Shown: positions 1-12,965, counted from the stretch's first letter. The stretch is 64,000 nt of DNA from Lithospermum erythrorhizon (GCA_019722365.1 JADFUC010001581.1:28741-92740); one strand, 5' to 3'. Program-made: numbers and translations. The notes: generated by a model not told the origin, from the letters alone.

Positions 1-115
1 TGACATGCATCACAGACATCACTCTAATCAAAACTCATCCACTGGGAAAAAATTACAGTATATCATAATATATTATAAATTTATAAAACAAAATGGAATA
101 AACATATGTTCTATT

Positions 116-189
116 GCTCCAAATACCAATATGGTAGATATATATTTCTAGTGCTCCAAATACCAATATGGTAGATATATATTTATAGT
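116..189. repeat. 37-bp tandem duplication
   Basis: Two adjacent copies of a 37-base unit start at 116 and 153. Each begins GCTCCAAATACC, and they differ at about one position near the end. The pair lies just beyond the last visible exon of the CDP-diacylglycerol synthase gene, so probably in its next intron. Confidence 0.85.
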
Positions 190-312
190 GACCGCTTCTC
201 GGCCATATATACAGCGTCAAAGATAACTGTGCGTAACAAATAATATTTTTTGCCATATGTTCAGCCTAGCGCCATAAGATTAATGGAGAGTAAAAAGGAA
301 AATGTGTATTAC

Positions 313-3300
313 CTTAAAACAGACGAAGGCCAAGATAAAATTTTGGACAATAGCAGAGTAGTGAGTATGCAACCACCAAGACCAGCAAGAGCTCCCTCCC
401 ACGTTTTCTTAGGACTGATAACAGTTAAAGGAGTCCTACCAAAAGCCTGCAAGACAGTCCAAATCCATCAGTTGGTTTACTTACCTGTAATTTAGCAGAT
501 TCAGTAGCACATTCATATTTCCCTCAAGACTCAGCAGAAGATCCTTCATTAATCTATATCAATTTGAATGAGACCGAGCTATTTTATATGTTTCAGAAAA
601 AAGAGATACTCCCCCTATTCCAAACAGATTGTCCAGTTTTAAATTATGACGTTGGCTTTTTAAATTTTGAACTCAAGTATTTTTTATATATGTTGTACAA
701 ATTTGGTGGAAAATATACTAAATGCAAGTATATTTACTGAACTTTGCTAGTAACATGATAATTCTTATCAAAATCGAAGTTATATTTGTTAATAGAGACT
801 ACGAAGTTTGTTAATTGCGACCATTAAATCAAACTGGACAATCTTTTTGGTACTTATCTCTTGATTCAATTAGGAACAAATTTCTCTTTGTTTTCACAGT
901 AAGTATTACAGACTATCCGACTCTCTACCCACTTAGGGAGAAACTCCTTGTGAGGCATCGGGTCATATTGATGTTAAGCTTCAAATTTAATTAATAAATC
1001 CAATGACGGCGGCCCACTGTCACTATTACGATATGCACTCTACTTGCTATTTTGAAATCCCAATGTAAATGCAATATATAACTGTTACATAAAGGATAAA
1101 CTAGTACATACTAATTATGCCATCAAAAAATCTTGAAGCAAAGTACTTTTTTTCCTCGGGAGAGTTACATCATATACAGCAGAATCCATAATACTTTTTA
1201 TGAATGCCTTTCCAGAATAGGAATAAAAACATATCAAACTACAAAATATTAGATACCAATGAAATTCTCTATTAATTTTACAAAAACTCTTTCAACACCC
1301 CATATTCCTACAAGAAACACCTATCCCCTATTTATTTCGTTATATTTGTTTCTCTCCTCCGTTTCAGCCGTTTGTTTCTCATTTTCTATACGTCGTCGTA
1401 TGTGTTCATTTATTGTGCCTACATCCATATAATAAATATTGTGGCTAAAAATTACAAATTAATAGAGATAAATTTTAATTATTGCAACCATTTAACCTCT
1501 ATTTTAATATTTTTAGGATTGTGATAGCCTTAAACACCCGAGAAAAGAAAATTCAGATTCAGAAGAAACTCTTTGAGATTGATAGCTGATGTAAATGCAC
1601 TTATTCACTGGATATTCGGAAGAGTTAAACACTCACTTTAAGTTACAAATTGGAAAATTCTGACATATAAGAATTATTAATGACTTTCTAAAAGGCGAAA
1701 TATCTGCAGAAAAGAGTGAATATTTGAGTTTCAAGAAAAGAGTTTTCAACTTCAGATGGAACAACTATATAATATAAATCAACAACATCATATGGAAGCA
1801 AATAAATAAGAAAAACGGGTGCAGCATGCCAACATGACAAAATGTATACCTTCCCTCCAACAAAAGCATACGTGTCGGCTGCAACAATACTACTAATTGA
1901 AATCAAAGTTGCTACAAGACCCACTGTCCACTGAGTATGTCCACCAAGTAATATAGGCCAAGCTGCTGCTACTCCTGTTGAACATTTAGTTAGTGGAAGT
2001 ACAACCGAATCTTACAAGTAGCACCAAACAGCTGTATATCACACAACAATAGCAAACATGTAGTCTCAACTGGGGCAGCTTGTTAGAAAGTACTAATGGC
2101 TACACCGATGAGCAATAAAGAAGAACAATATAATTTGAACAAATCAGGCTGGCCTGGCAACAAGTCAAATGCTATTTAAAGAAAATTATTTGTACCTAAT
2201 GCAGGCGCTTAAACTACATTATTATAACCATTTCAACACCGAGAATGTTAATATTTTCATTCAGATGCAGATGGGCTAGGCAGACCACATACAACAAGGA
2301 ACTAATAGTTCAAAATTAATCCACATTTGGGTATGATAAAATATGCATAATCTTACATCAGAAATCACTATGAGTGGGAGTTCATCGATCTACATATACA
2401 AGTTTTAGATTTTACAATGTAATACTTTGCCACTAGACGAGAAAGACCAAGTATATGAAGGCTCCATAAAGGTTTTAGAGATGTTACCAGGATGTACGTT
2501 ACGATCAAGGATCAGTGAGCCATCTGCATCACTGACCCAGCTCACTGATCCACAAAACGAATCAATTTTGTAGTGGTGATAAAATATAAATTTTTGCACT
2601 TCTAGAACAGTATAACTCAGTTTCAGTTTCAATGACGTACTTTACTTTTTGGAGGTCAGCAAACTCAAAGTTTGACAGAGTTCTGTAATCAACTTAAATT
2701 CCACTTTTTAATTAGGAAGAACCATAACTGTTTGCATTTTAACATGAAAAATATTCGATGTTGTATTTCAAATATATTCTCATAAGAAAATACTAATATA
2801 CTTAAAACAAAAGATATTGTAAGAATTGTTATGGTCAAATATTATAACTTTGATAATAAATAAATAAAAATGGCCAATTAGGGAATATTTGCAAACTCAA
2901 CATTCAATGTGCTCACTGAGAAGTTATTCACCAAGAATAAGTTGATGAATGTTACGCCGTCTATACAAAATACCAAAGAGAATAGAAATTATGGAAGTAA
3001 ACTCTTACTAGTATAAAGTGAAGGGGTTGCCAGACCACACCGTAGCTTAACCCAGAAACAAGGAAGATAGCCACAATAAAATAGTCCAAACATGGTGCTA
3101 CTCAGCTGAGAAAAACGAGGAATTCCCTTTTGTAGAAGTAGTGCCATAGCAACAACAAATGCAGCAGAGGTCACAGACACATCAATGTGACCGAAATATC
3201 TGGCAGATGTTCAACAAATTTGATCATTAACAGTTCATTCAACAACCAAAAGCATTAATTTGGGGATGGTTGGATTTGAATAATCCGTGACTAATGTGTG

Positions 3301-5825
3301 TAATAGAAAATATAAATTTGTACTCATATATAACTTGATATAGACATAATTGTACATCAGTAGAAAGAAGTTGTACAGAAATAAAACTATTTTATAAATA
3401 TGGTCAGCGGATGGAAAACCTCCAAAGACTACATTTATCAGTGGTAAATGTAGAATATAGATTAGAAAAAACTGTATAGCTTGCATACACCATGCTGGTC
3501 TTTAAACCATCACTTAGCAATTACAGAAATTTCCATAGCCCATGAATGAGCATGCCACCATTAATTTCCACGACAAAAAAACATCAGGTATTAAGGGAAT
3601 ATGGCATATCTATGCATATTGAATGAGTGATGGCTCGTCAATTTTGTGCAGTCTTTCATCGTCCGCTCTTCCCATCATCACTTTAAAGTACAATGTGAAA
3701 AGCATCATACATGGAATGAAATGTCCTCCCATGCAATATATAGTCTTTCTTTTCAACCAATATCGTTCACTTTTACTGAGTTTAGGCTTTTGGAAAGATA
3801 ATATTTTATAAGTGAATTGCACAAGAATAAGTACTGACAACCCGCCATTGACATCTTTTATACACAAGAAATCTTCAACTGAATTTCATGGATATCAGAT
3901 GAATAATTAAAAAAAGGAAAAGTAACAGCTCTTACAGTGTAAGCACAGGCATGAGAGCACAAATAACTGAGCAAACTCTTGATACATATCTAGGAGGAGG
4001 GGTCATTCCGGCAGCAATTCCACGACTCCTAACTAGGTCAAAATACTCCCTTGACCCTGCAAACACAGCAGCAGCCAGGGAAACAGTGAAAACCCATCCT
4101 CCGGCCAACACTATGCCGCCGACTGAGATTCCAATTCCAAGTCCAAAAACAATCCTATTCTGTAGCTGGTTCACTTTCTGTACATGTAAATCTGACTGTT
4201 CCTCCAGCAAAAAGTTATTGGGTTTATTGACTTCCTACAACATATCCATCTCAGTAATCGAATTTTTAGGACCGAAAACCAGAAGATACATCAAGCAGGT
4301 TCACCAAGTAGGCATCCATACAATAAATTGGGTAGAACTCTTCCAAGACTAGGATCATTTCATGTTTCTTATAGGGCAAAGTAGTAATGTCGGTGGTCAG
4401 AACTCAGAACTTCCTACACACTGAGTAACACCCTACATGTAATGTGTAAATCCTAATTGTCATGTCAGTCGTCATAAATCAATTATGACCTGATTAAGCA
4501 AGGTCGCAAGGATTGTGTGTTACGTCATAAAAATATGTCTTTCTTCACTCATATATTTATACGTTAAAACAACAAACCAAATTTGGTTACTCCTCTTTCT
4601 TCTCTAATTTAAAAATGAAACACCAATAAATAGTTTTCTCTGTATAATACTGAACGACACATTTTGGAGCAATTCCTATGGACCATTACACAACATACAT
4701 GATCAAAGACCAACTGAATAAGTAACTGTGCTCAAAGTATGAATACTGGAATTTTCAATTAGTGACTAAAATGGCATGAGAATAAAGACATTGAATTCAA
4801 ATTTGGCATTTCCTCAACAACATAAACGAACATGATAAAAAGCATTTCAAATATATCTATATAAAATACTCGTATCATGTAACAAAACATACTCAACAAG
4901 CTTCAATTTTGCTTACTTTCCTCATTAACACTATACTACCTCCATCTCTAAAAATTTGCTGTGAATGGCCAAAATTAACAAACTTGATAGCTTTAAATGA
5001 CATACATAACTTTGATTTTAATCAAAAATATCATGTTAATAACCAAATACATAGAAACATACTAGCATTTGATATATTTTTCAATAAATATCATACAACC
5101 TACACAAAACTTAGTGTATATAATGTACAACATTTGGTGAAAACTATATCAAAATATACTACTTACAACCTACTATAATATTAACATAATACTTTTGATG
5201 CAAATCATATTATTAGTAATTAAGTCCACATAGTTTGTTACTTTTGACCATTTTCTTCAAACTGGACAATCTTTTTGTTATGTAGGTACTACCTCCAATC
5301 CAAAATGATTGTCAGTTTTCGGAAATCGAGTGGAGCTTTAACATCAATTACTTTTAAACTATAATGTCAAAAAACTAATATTTAAAAGACGATCTAACTA
5401 TATAAATTTTATATTTATTACAATAATAATACTTATAATTCATCGTCAAAAATTTATCCTGGATTTCTAAACGACAATCATTATCTAGCTCGAACGCAAT
5501 AATTATTTTGAATGGATATATAAGTGAGTATCCAGCACCAATAAAATAAATTAAGCAGTATGAATATAACTCTCACTGAAATGAATTCATCATCATGAAT
5601 TTTATCACTGCAGCAATAGATCTCCAAGAAGTTATAAAACCACCTCCCCAAAACACTTTCAAACTCCTATAATATTCCCAGTTCTGCTGAATTACGTTTC
5701 CTCAAAATCAAATCTTTAGGGGAATTATGATGAGAACATGAAGAAAATGGTATGAATTTGCATTTGTTGAATTTTGTAGATGAACAAAATGTGGAAGAAA
5801 AAGAAGCAGAAATAGGAGAAGCCAT
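313..5825 (-). CDS. CDS4/5: Plastid-type phosphatidate cytidylyltransferase (CDP-diacylglycerol synthase), 3' end outside window
   Basis: This enzyme makes CDP-diacylglycerol from phosphatidic acid and CTP, the precursor of phosphatidylglycerol in plastid membranes. Four exons join in phase with GT/AG borders: 4234-3936, 3199-3009, 1974-1850 and 446-313. They encode LQNRIVFGLGIG, a glycine-rich membrane segment, GMTPPPRYVSRVCSVICALMP, FSQLSSTMFGLFYCGYLPCFWVK, WPILLGG and GRTPLTVISPKKTWEG. The last is the conserved block before the family signature. These strings match plant plastid CDS4/CDS5 as I know it. The final part, including the GHGGILDR-type signature, is not found in bases 1-312 and should lie upstream of the window. 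A probable first exon starts with ATG at 5825 and reads MASPISASFSSTF, a serine-rich chloroplast transit peptide, with a possible donor at 5695. Its phase does not join 4234 directly, so a small exon may be missing from the model. Three MITEs lie in the introns. Confidence 0.88.
606..863. mobile_element. MITE in a CDP-diacylglycerol synthase intron
   Basis: The ends form an inverted repeat around AGATTGTCCAGTTT (left) and AAACTGGACAATCT (right), with AGAGATA/TATCTCT outside. The interior is AT-rich and noncoding. Related copies lie at 4934-5287, 47609-47866 and, split by an insertion, at 8468-8676 plus 19205-19245. It sits between the exons at 446 and 1850. Confidence 0.7.
4934..5287. mobile_element. 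MITE of the same family, second intronic copy
   Basis: The left end reads CTACCTCCATCTCTAAAAAT. The right end, read on the minus strand, gives CTACATAACAAAAAGATTG followed by TCCAGTTT and a shared GAAAATGG-like block, so the termini are imperfect inverted repeats. The 'CAAACTGGACAATCTTTTTG' string is identical to that in the 606-863 copy. It lies between the predicted first exon and the exon at 4234. Confidence 0.6.
5288..5496. mobile_element. MITE directly abutting the previous one
   Basis: The left terminus contains AATGATTGTCAGTTTTCGGA. The right terminus, on the opposite strand, contains AATGATTGTCGTTTAGAAA. The interior is AT-rich without coding signal. It appears to be a different MITE family that sits next to the 4934-5287 copy. 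Confidence 0.55.
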
Positions 5826-7626
5826 CACTATTATCAATTCAAGATGTTCAGAAAATTAGGTCAATCTTGTTCATTGGAGTTGTCTTGTCGATGGAATTGG
5901 ATAAAATTAAAATTTCTTCCGTTCCAGATATTATTTTTTTCGAAGGATCGAAAAAATTTAATTAAAGCATAAAAAATGAAATTTTATTTATTATATAATT
6001 GAAATAATGAGTATATGATATAATTGAAAGGTTTGGTGGTTTGGCCCTTACTATGTCTGGCGATGCTATTCCTCAGACATTTTTGAGTCAGTTCCCAAGA
6101 CTCTGAAAGAATTTCCGATCACTTAAACTATTTTACTGCTTCAGCACTCTCACTCCCATACACCTAATTTCAGATACAATATAAGAAACGACTATACTAT
6201 CCTTTAAAATATACATTTAGCCACAAGAAACGACTATTTTATCTCAACACCAAAGAGATTTCAAAACCCCTTAATTCCTTAACACACCCCACCCCCACCC
6301 CTTACCTCCACCTCCACCTCCACCATACTTCCTCCATCTCCCCAGCCCCCACCAACCACCAACACCATTCTCCACCATTACCACAACAAACTCCCACGCT
6401 TCCCTCACCCCTACCAAACACCATCTCCACTACCCACCACCACCACCGAACTCAAGCATCTGATCACAAGTATGTTGATAAAGACGATAAAAGAAAGAGT
6501 ATGTCGCATTGTATTTGCTTCAGCTGGGGCTATCATTGGGGTATCTTAATTCAAACAAACAAATAACTTCACACCTGTAAACATATCTACACCAAAACTC
6601 CAAATAAAAAACAATACACAATTCAGAAAGACGTAAAAATAGATTTCGAATACCCACACGGTCAATTTGCTTAGACGTCAAGTATTCTATCCAAAACAAC
6701 CAATGTCAAATCATTACACTTATACCCATAGCTATTAAAGTTTAAAACTATATGCCTCAATTTGTTTCTTTCAAATTATGAAACACTAATATGTATGATA
6801 AATTCTCAACTTTAGTCCATGCAAGTAATAAAAATCCGAAATAGTACAATAATTCTAGATTCAGAGCAACATACTACTGCACACGAGATATCATTTTAAC
6901 GTCAGCATTTAAGAAGCATGCTATTTTGAGTTGTTGTTTGCTCTCGCTAATCAACTCCGAAAAACCCTCTCCAAAGGTAATTTTTCTCCAATGCCTTGTC
7001 CAAGATAGTACAAACAAGACGCAGTATATATCTAACATTTTTCAAAGAGCGTGAGCACATTTTAAAAGTCATGGGCTAAATTTCGGGGCGTCAATAAATT
7101 TCATGCGGCCCGGGTCAAAGCAAGATGGCGAGAATGCGGCTTAAAGAATGAGGAAGTAATACAAGGCGACAGACATGCGTTTAAGAAGGCTTTGATACTT
7201 TAGCGTTAGGGCAAAATAGTCATTTTACGCGCGAATTAACGTATTTTAAGCGGTAATATAGTCATTTCACTAATGAAAATTAAAGCAGATGAGTCAGTGA
7301 CGCCAGACATTAAAAAATAGTTTAGTGGGGGTCAATCGAAAATAAATAAAGTGACGCCCGTGACACTAAAATAAGCATGTATGGCCACATGTATTAATTA
7401 AAAACCATAAGACAGTTACCAACAACCACTGCCCTTAACTGAAATTAAGTAAATTTTTAAAATAAAGGATCCCTCCATCCTTAAAAAACTCCAATAAGTA
7501 TATTACATAATTAAGATAAATAAAATAAACGATTATTTCCCTCTATTTGCAAATGTAAAGAGTTTTAATTTTTACATGATAAATCATTATTTCACTAAAA
7601 ACTCATTACACAGATAAGGTTGTCTC
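5826..7626. other. Intergenic DNA without a recognised gene
   Basis: This stretch is the likely promoter side of the CDP-diacylglycerol synthase gene and DNA beyond it. A C-rich CCACC/CTCC tract runs from about 6282 to 6450. AGAAACGACTAT occurs twice, near 6183 and 6227. A GC-richer segment at 7080-7370 contains no open frame I recognise. Confidence 0.5.
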
Positions 7627-7635
7627 GGGAATCAT

Positions 7636-8458
7636 GGCTAATTAATGCTTCACTACCGAACTATCATTTAATTTTTTTAATTTATCCCCGAACTTTTTCA
7701 TCTTTTAGCCTCCGTCTCCTCAATTTTATATATAGTTTTTAATTTCTTATCTCAAAATATTAAAAATAATTATTTTATCCTTAATTAAAATAAATAAAAT
7801 AAGATAATTAAAAAATAAATTCCCACCACCTTCTCCAGTCCCATCAACATAACCATCATCCCCACCACCCAGCAAGCAGCAGAGATATATTTTTTATTTA
7901 TTGTATTGAGAAGGCAAGAACGGAGGGACAAGTCAACAAGTCATCAACATAACCAATAATTATTTTGGTATGTAATCTATTGACATTTCTGCTAAGCTTG
8001 CTTCCACAAATTTATGACTAATAGTTTTCGAATTTGGTTGAAATAAATGAATAAACAATAATTATTGGGGCTAAAGTTGCTCTGGTCCTTCTGAGCACTA
8101 AGCCTATCCCTTCATCAATTTTTTTTGTTCAGTCAAGGTGAGGTTCTTGGGGCTGTGGTGCATTTATTCTGTTCTTTGCAATTAGTATAAACAGTAATGT
8201 TATCTTTTGCTTCATACCTCATTAAATTCATTCAAGGTCAGGTTCTTGGGGTAGGGGTGGATGCAGAGAAGATGGTGAAATTTATTTTTATTTATTTTAT
8301 TTTTATTTATTCTAACTAAAGGTAAAATAGTCATTTTAATATCTTGAGACAAGAAATTGAAAGTACGGGGAGCACGAGGGGCCGTGAAAACACCATAAAA
8401 AATTCAGGAAGCAGAACTGAAAAGATAATAAAGATCAGGGGCAAACGGATAATTAGCC
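7636..8458. mobile_element. Non-autonomous MULE-like element with about 130-bp terminal inverted repeats
   Basis: Both ends begin GGCTAATTA when read inward. The inverted repeats can be followed for about 130 bp, ending in a well-conserved block around AATTTCTTATCTCAAAATAT (left) and AATTTCTTGTCTCAAGATAT (right). The 9-base flanks are GGGAATCAT (7627-7635) and AAAAATCAT (8459-8467). Long TIRs with a 9-bp target duplication are typical of Mutator-like elements. The interior has no coding capacity that I can see. Confidence 0.72.
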
Positions 8459-8467
8459 AAAAATCAT

Positions 8468-8676
8468 TCATTTTAAACTTTTGCTATCTTGACTTTGTAA
8501 ATTATGAACTCAAATAGTTTTGCGTATGTTATCTAATACTTAATAAAAAATTTATATATCAAAATATTATTTTTTTCAAACTACTTTATTGTTAATATAA
8601 AAAATTGAATTCTAATCAAAGTTCTGTTTGACAATTAAGGTCGTAAAGATAATTAATTATGATCATTAAATGACAT
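8468..8676. mobile_element. 5' part of a MITE split by the 8677-19204 element
   Basis: The order of blocks matches the 606-863 MITE: a GACTTTGTAAATTATGAACT-like block, then a GATCATTAAATGACA block near the right end. The MITE's expected closing 'ACTGGACAATCT' part is absent here. A GACAAAATATGGACAAACTT block resumes at 19207, on the far side of the large element. The remainder is therefore at 19205 to about 19245. Confidence 0.6.
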
Positions 8677-9589
8677 GCTGAAATCTACATTTTGCTCCCT
8701 ATAATATCACATAAATTTCTAGCATCTCCGAACTATCGGGCTCGCTTCGCGACGCCTTGACCTATTATTTCAACTTTTAAATAGCAAATGATTACTTTAC
8801 TCCCTAACACTCAAACTAAAGTGATATGACATTTAAAATATTTTATATAATTGTATCAAAACCCCTCCACTTTCTTCTTCGACACACACTCCCACCCCAA
8901 CTCATACCTCCCTACCCCACCCCTCCCCCCCAAACTTTCACCAAAAACCCACTTTCTTCATCGACACACACCACCTTAACCCCTGCATCTCAAATTCTCG
9001 TCTCTCGCCTAAACTTTCACCAACCACCACTTTTTACACACCCCACCTACTCCTTACCCCCACCCCTCCCCCCCAAACAATCCCCGTGGTTATCATCGCC
9101 AACTACCGCCTATCATCATCTTCTAACATCCGCCTAAATCCAATTAACTTTCACTACTGTGAAATGTACTCCACAGCTGTTTAAAATTAACACACCCCAT
9201 AAGAAAGCCGCTTTTAAAGCCTGCTTAAATTTTTTATTCGCCTTTTGATGTCGCGCTAAGCGCTTCTGCCATTTCTGAAATTTGTTAATTTAAAAAATCA
9301 AAATTAATTGTTTATAATGACACGATCGACGACATGATCATATATATAAAAAATCCTTTTTTTAATCCACATCGTAACTCTTCCCCCAACCCTACCCCAT
9401 CCCCACCACCGGTCCCACCCCTGCCGCTTTCCCGACGCCACCGCCCGCCCCACCCGCGACCGCTTCCACCACCGCCCCACCGCACTCCACCCACCGGAAA
9501 AGGTACGATACTTTTATTTTTTTATTTTTGTTTTTTTCTTTCGCTTTTTTTTGCTAATTTTAATTATTTATTTTATAATTACTTGTATT

Positions 9590-10200
9590 TTTATCGAATT
9601 GATAATATATGTTTAATAAAGTTGAATCAAATCGATAATATATGTTTAATAAAGTCAATCGAAATTGATAATATATTTTTATTGGGAATTGATATCATAA
9701 TTAACAAAGTTGAATCAATCAATGTTGATTTATTGGTTTAATTTGTTTTTTAATTGAATTGGAATTAAATGTTGGATCGATTGAATGTCGATTGAATTGA
9801 ATTAATCTCGCCGGATTGATCGAATGAATTTAATTTGGCTTAATTTGTTTTTAATTTGTTAATTTGTTTTCAATCGGGAATCAATGTCGGATTTATTTCA
9901 TTTAAACAATTGATTGACCAATTAATTCAATTGGATTTATCTGCTTAACCATTGAATGGAATCGAATTGTATTTGAATCAATTTCGATTAAGTTTGAATT
10001 TCGATTTGATTTGAATTATATTTCGAGATTAAATCAATTGAATTTGAATCGAATCGGAGCAAAGTATTAGTTCAAGTAGATCGAAATGTTGTTTGAATTA
10101 GATTCAGTTTGAATGTTGTTTGAATTGACCGACTGATTTAGATTCAATCAATTGATTTTGTTTTAATTTTGATAGAATTTGAATTTTCAAAATTAAGGTT
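9590..10200. repeat. AATTGAAT/AATCGA-rich low-complexity block
   Basis: The block is dense in GAATTG, AATCGA and TTGAAT words. It follows a CCACCGCCCC-rich leader and precedes an ATG at 10204. The same order (C-rich leader, AATTGAAT-type block, ATG) occurs in opposite orientation at 33945-32986, which suggests two copies of one element family. Confidence 0.6.
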
Positions 10201-10203
10201 TTA

Positions 10204-11930
10204 TGGCTCGCAAGCAAACTGGACGTAATGACAAAGGAGCGAGAGAGTCGTCGCCGAAGAGTTTGTGGATACTATCCGCCCTCATGCGATAGCTTCCATC
10301 CATCGCTTCCTCCATATGTGCATTAATTTAGTATCGACCCTCAGACGATAATTAATTACTTCGCTCGCCCATATCCGCCAAGACGCCGACTGGCCCAGCG
10401 CAGATCATGCAGCACGCCCACTGACGATAGTCAACACTGTCACATTATCGCCGACGCCTCGATGAGATACAAATTACGATTCTGTGGTCGAAGGACGCAT
10501 TTACCTTACGGACACAAATTCCCGAGAAGAATTGCCTGGGCAGGCCGCTGATCTGATAGCTCCACGCCATTCGGCCTCGCCAGACTGGGGAGGATCGCTG
10601 CTACATGCTTCAGGAGCGTAGTTGCATTTTATTTATCGAGTTTGTCATATTAATATTTATATTTATCATTTGTATCTAATTAAATCTGCTGCTTAGTGTT
10701 AGGGCTTCATTGGGGCAAAGTAAGCATTCTTCTATGAAATCTAAATAAGTGAATCGGGTCGAAGATTGCGGGTCACAATTACAGATGTGGACTGAAAGCC
10801 AAGGATGGCATACGGAATGCTTTTTTGCAAGTATTTAAATATAAAAGCTATGGATTTTCTTTGACTGTGAAATTAGACTAACTTAATTTTGTATTTATTT
10901 TAGATCGAGCATGGTGATTCAGTGAGTGAGTTGCTACGCCAAAAAGTTTTCTTGGGAGGCTTCGAATGTTAAGAAAGGCAGATCTTCTACGGCGGAAGAC
11001 AATGCCACGCGGCGCTGAGACGATCCCGCCTCTTTCCCTTGGGACTCGTGCCCCACCTGACCTGTGACCGCTATAAGTATGCCAGATCGCGTCAGATTTA
11101 GTACAAGCATCTCCCGTAAGAACCGATTAACCGCATTTACTCAATAAGGGTTCGATGGAGCTCCTTCAAGCATTCCTCGGGAGCAAGCCAATGGTAGGCT
11201 TTAGACGAGGTAAGTTTTGAATTTGGTTTTATTAAATTTTATTTTCAATATCACAGCTATTAACTATGTATTTTAATTCCATTTTCAAACAGACCGAAAG
11301 CCGCCCTTCGCCAACATTCGCTGACCGAATTAAGGATGCGCGACCGATTTAACCGACGGGGGAATTTTTCAACCCGAGGCTTCCGAGATCATGGTAAGTT
11401 TAAAATTTGTATACATTAAATTTAAACGCTTTTTTAATATGTTTTTTATACGTTACTTATATTTCATTTGTATGTTTGTGATAATCTCAGTAGGACGAGT
11501 ACGCGGTCTTGTTCGCGGTTAAGCAATGGGCCGACTTCGATCCATTAAAGCGCTCCCGCGACGTGCACCTGATGCGCATCACTGCTAGGTCGGGTTTGGA
11601 GAAGCGCCGGATGCTGAGTTTTATACCCCGGCAGCCGAGATGCTGGCGGATTCTCGGTCCATCAACCAGCCCGCCTGCGACGCTCCAAAGGCCTGCTTGA
11701 AAGTCCAAGGCGGCACAAGCGCGCTGAGCTTCGTGCGCGAGATCCGGAAGAGATTGGCTGCCTCAAGAATCAAGTGGCCCAACCGACCGATGCCTGTGGT
11801 TATACGGAGTCGCTGCGATGACACAGATTGCCCCTCCCCGCCCGCCAAGAATGACTACGCAGCCTCTGTCAAGCGCCCATTCAAATTTCCCATCTTCTCG
11901 CCCGTAGCCAGTACTCCGTGAGTTGGCAAA
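10204..11930 (+). pseudogene. Degenerate spliced ORF region of the large element, product unknown
   Basis: After the AT-rich block comes ATGGCTCGCAAGCAAACTGG, reading MARKQTGRNDKGARESS before stops appear. GC content rises sharply over 10200-11900. Two convincing introns are visible: donor GTAAGTTTTG near 11210 with acceptor TTTTCAAACAG at about 11292, and donor GTAAGTTTAA near 11394 with acceptor ATAATCTCAG at about 11491. The last exon gives a short open stretch, MFAVKQWADFDPLKRSRD, and overlapping frames to 11921. Frames are interrupted, so this is probably a decayed transposon gene. The layout resembles the short basic ORF of some plant DNA transposons, but I do not recognise a conserved domain. 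Confidence 0.45.
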
Positions 11931-12599
11931 GCACTTCATTTGAATTTGTATTTATATTTTTCATTTGAATGATTTGTAAGCTTATATTTTGATGCTTATG
12001 TCATGGTGCTTATAGTTTGATTTTTATGTTGTTTGATTTGTGTTTAGGTCAGATAAAACAGCCTACGTTAAAAACAAATTAGTTTTTGGCATCCGATTTT
12101 GCAAAATGATGCCTAAAAGGCTCTGGCCTGCCTGGCTTCAGATAATACGGGAGTTATCGGTGGCTCAAAGCGCCGAGTAGGCGCTCTGCTTAGTGTCGAG
12201 GGTTCGATTTAATTTCGCGCTATCGCAAAGGTCAGATAAATATTTGTCCGCGTCATGATCAATAATAAAAATCATTTTTTCTTTCTTTTTAATTTAGTTT
12301 TAAGTAATGTAATCAATTATTATGACTTATAATCATTAAATATATTATTAAAAATTATAAAAAAAGACTGTGAAAGATTCTGCAGAGGATTTCCATAGTC
12401 GAGTATAACTCGACTATTTGTACACATCATATACTTTTATTTATCGATATCGACGCGAATATTTTTATGCTTATAATATATATTAGTTAATATATAACTA
12501 CCTTTAATGTAATATATTTATTATACGTTGAATAATTAGGTTATTATGAAAATAAGAAAACGGAGTATCGAGAAAGCCAGGCGTTTCTGCATGTAGCCG

Positions 12600-12650
12600 G
12601 TAGGTTACACCGACACTATACCGACACCGACCGACACTATAGTTAATATA
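12600..12650. repeat. Cluster of CCGACAC(TA) motifs
   Basis: Four CCGACAC units lie within about 40 bases, three of them followed by TATA or CGAC. Comparable clusters at 18145-18235 (mostly GTGTCGG, inverted) lie at the other side of the interior. Dense short subterminal motifs are typical of CACTA-type elements, but no matching CACTA/TAGTG ends with a 3-bp duplication were established. Confidence 0.45.
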
Positions 12651-12838
12651 TAAAGTCGAAACGCAGATCAGACAAGAACAAACCCAATCCCCCCTTCCCA
12701 TCCCCCCCCCCCTACCTAACTCCGAATCAGTAGGTAATGTGGATATTTTATGTTCAATTATATTCAATCATGCCAGATATATGTTGTTTATTTTTGGGCT
12801 TAATTATATTTCAATTGCAAATCTAGGTTTAACTACAA

Positions 12839-12965
12839 CATTATTTATGTTCAATTATATTCAATTATGTTCAATTATATTCAATTATGTGCAATTATGT
12901 CAAAGTATTTATTCCAATTATGTGCAATTATGTCCAAGTACGCCCCAAGTATTTATGCAATTATG
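12839..12965. repeat. Short tandem array of TTCAATTATRT units
   Basis: An 11-base unit, TTCAATTATAT or TTCAATTATGT, repeats several times and then degrades into CAATTATGTC and AAGTATTTAT units. It has no coding meaning that I can see. Confidence 0.7.

Noticed and set aside
2405..2632. Minus-strand 75-residue frame in a CDP-diacylglycerol synthase intron
   Set aside because: The exons at 3199-3009 and 1974-1850 join in phase without it, and it contains no family motif.
3610..3867. Minus-strand frame ending in a run that resembles a CDP-diacylglycerol synthase exon (FTLYFKVMMG)
   Set aside because: No acceptor AG precedes the resemblance. The exon at 3199 supplies the expected YFGHIDVSVTSAAF with correct splice phase.
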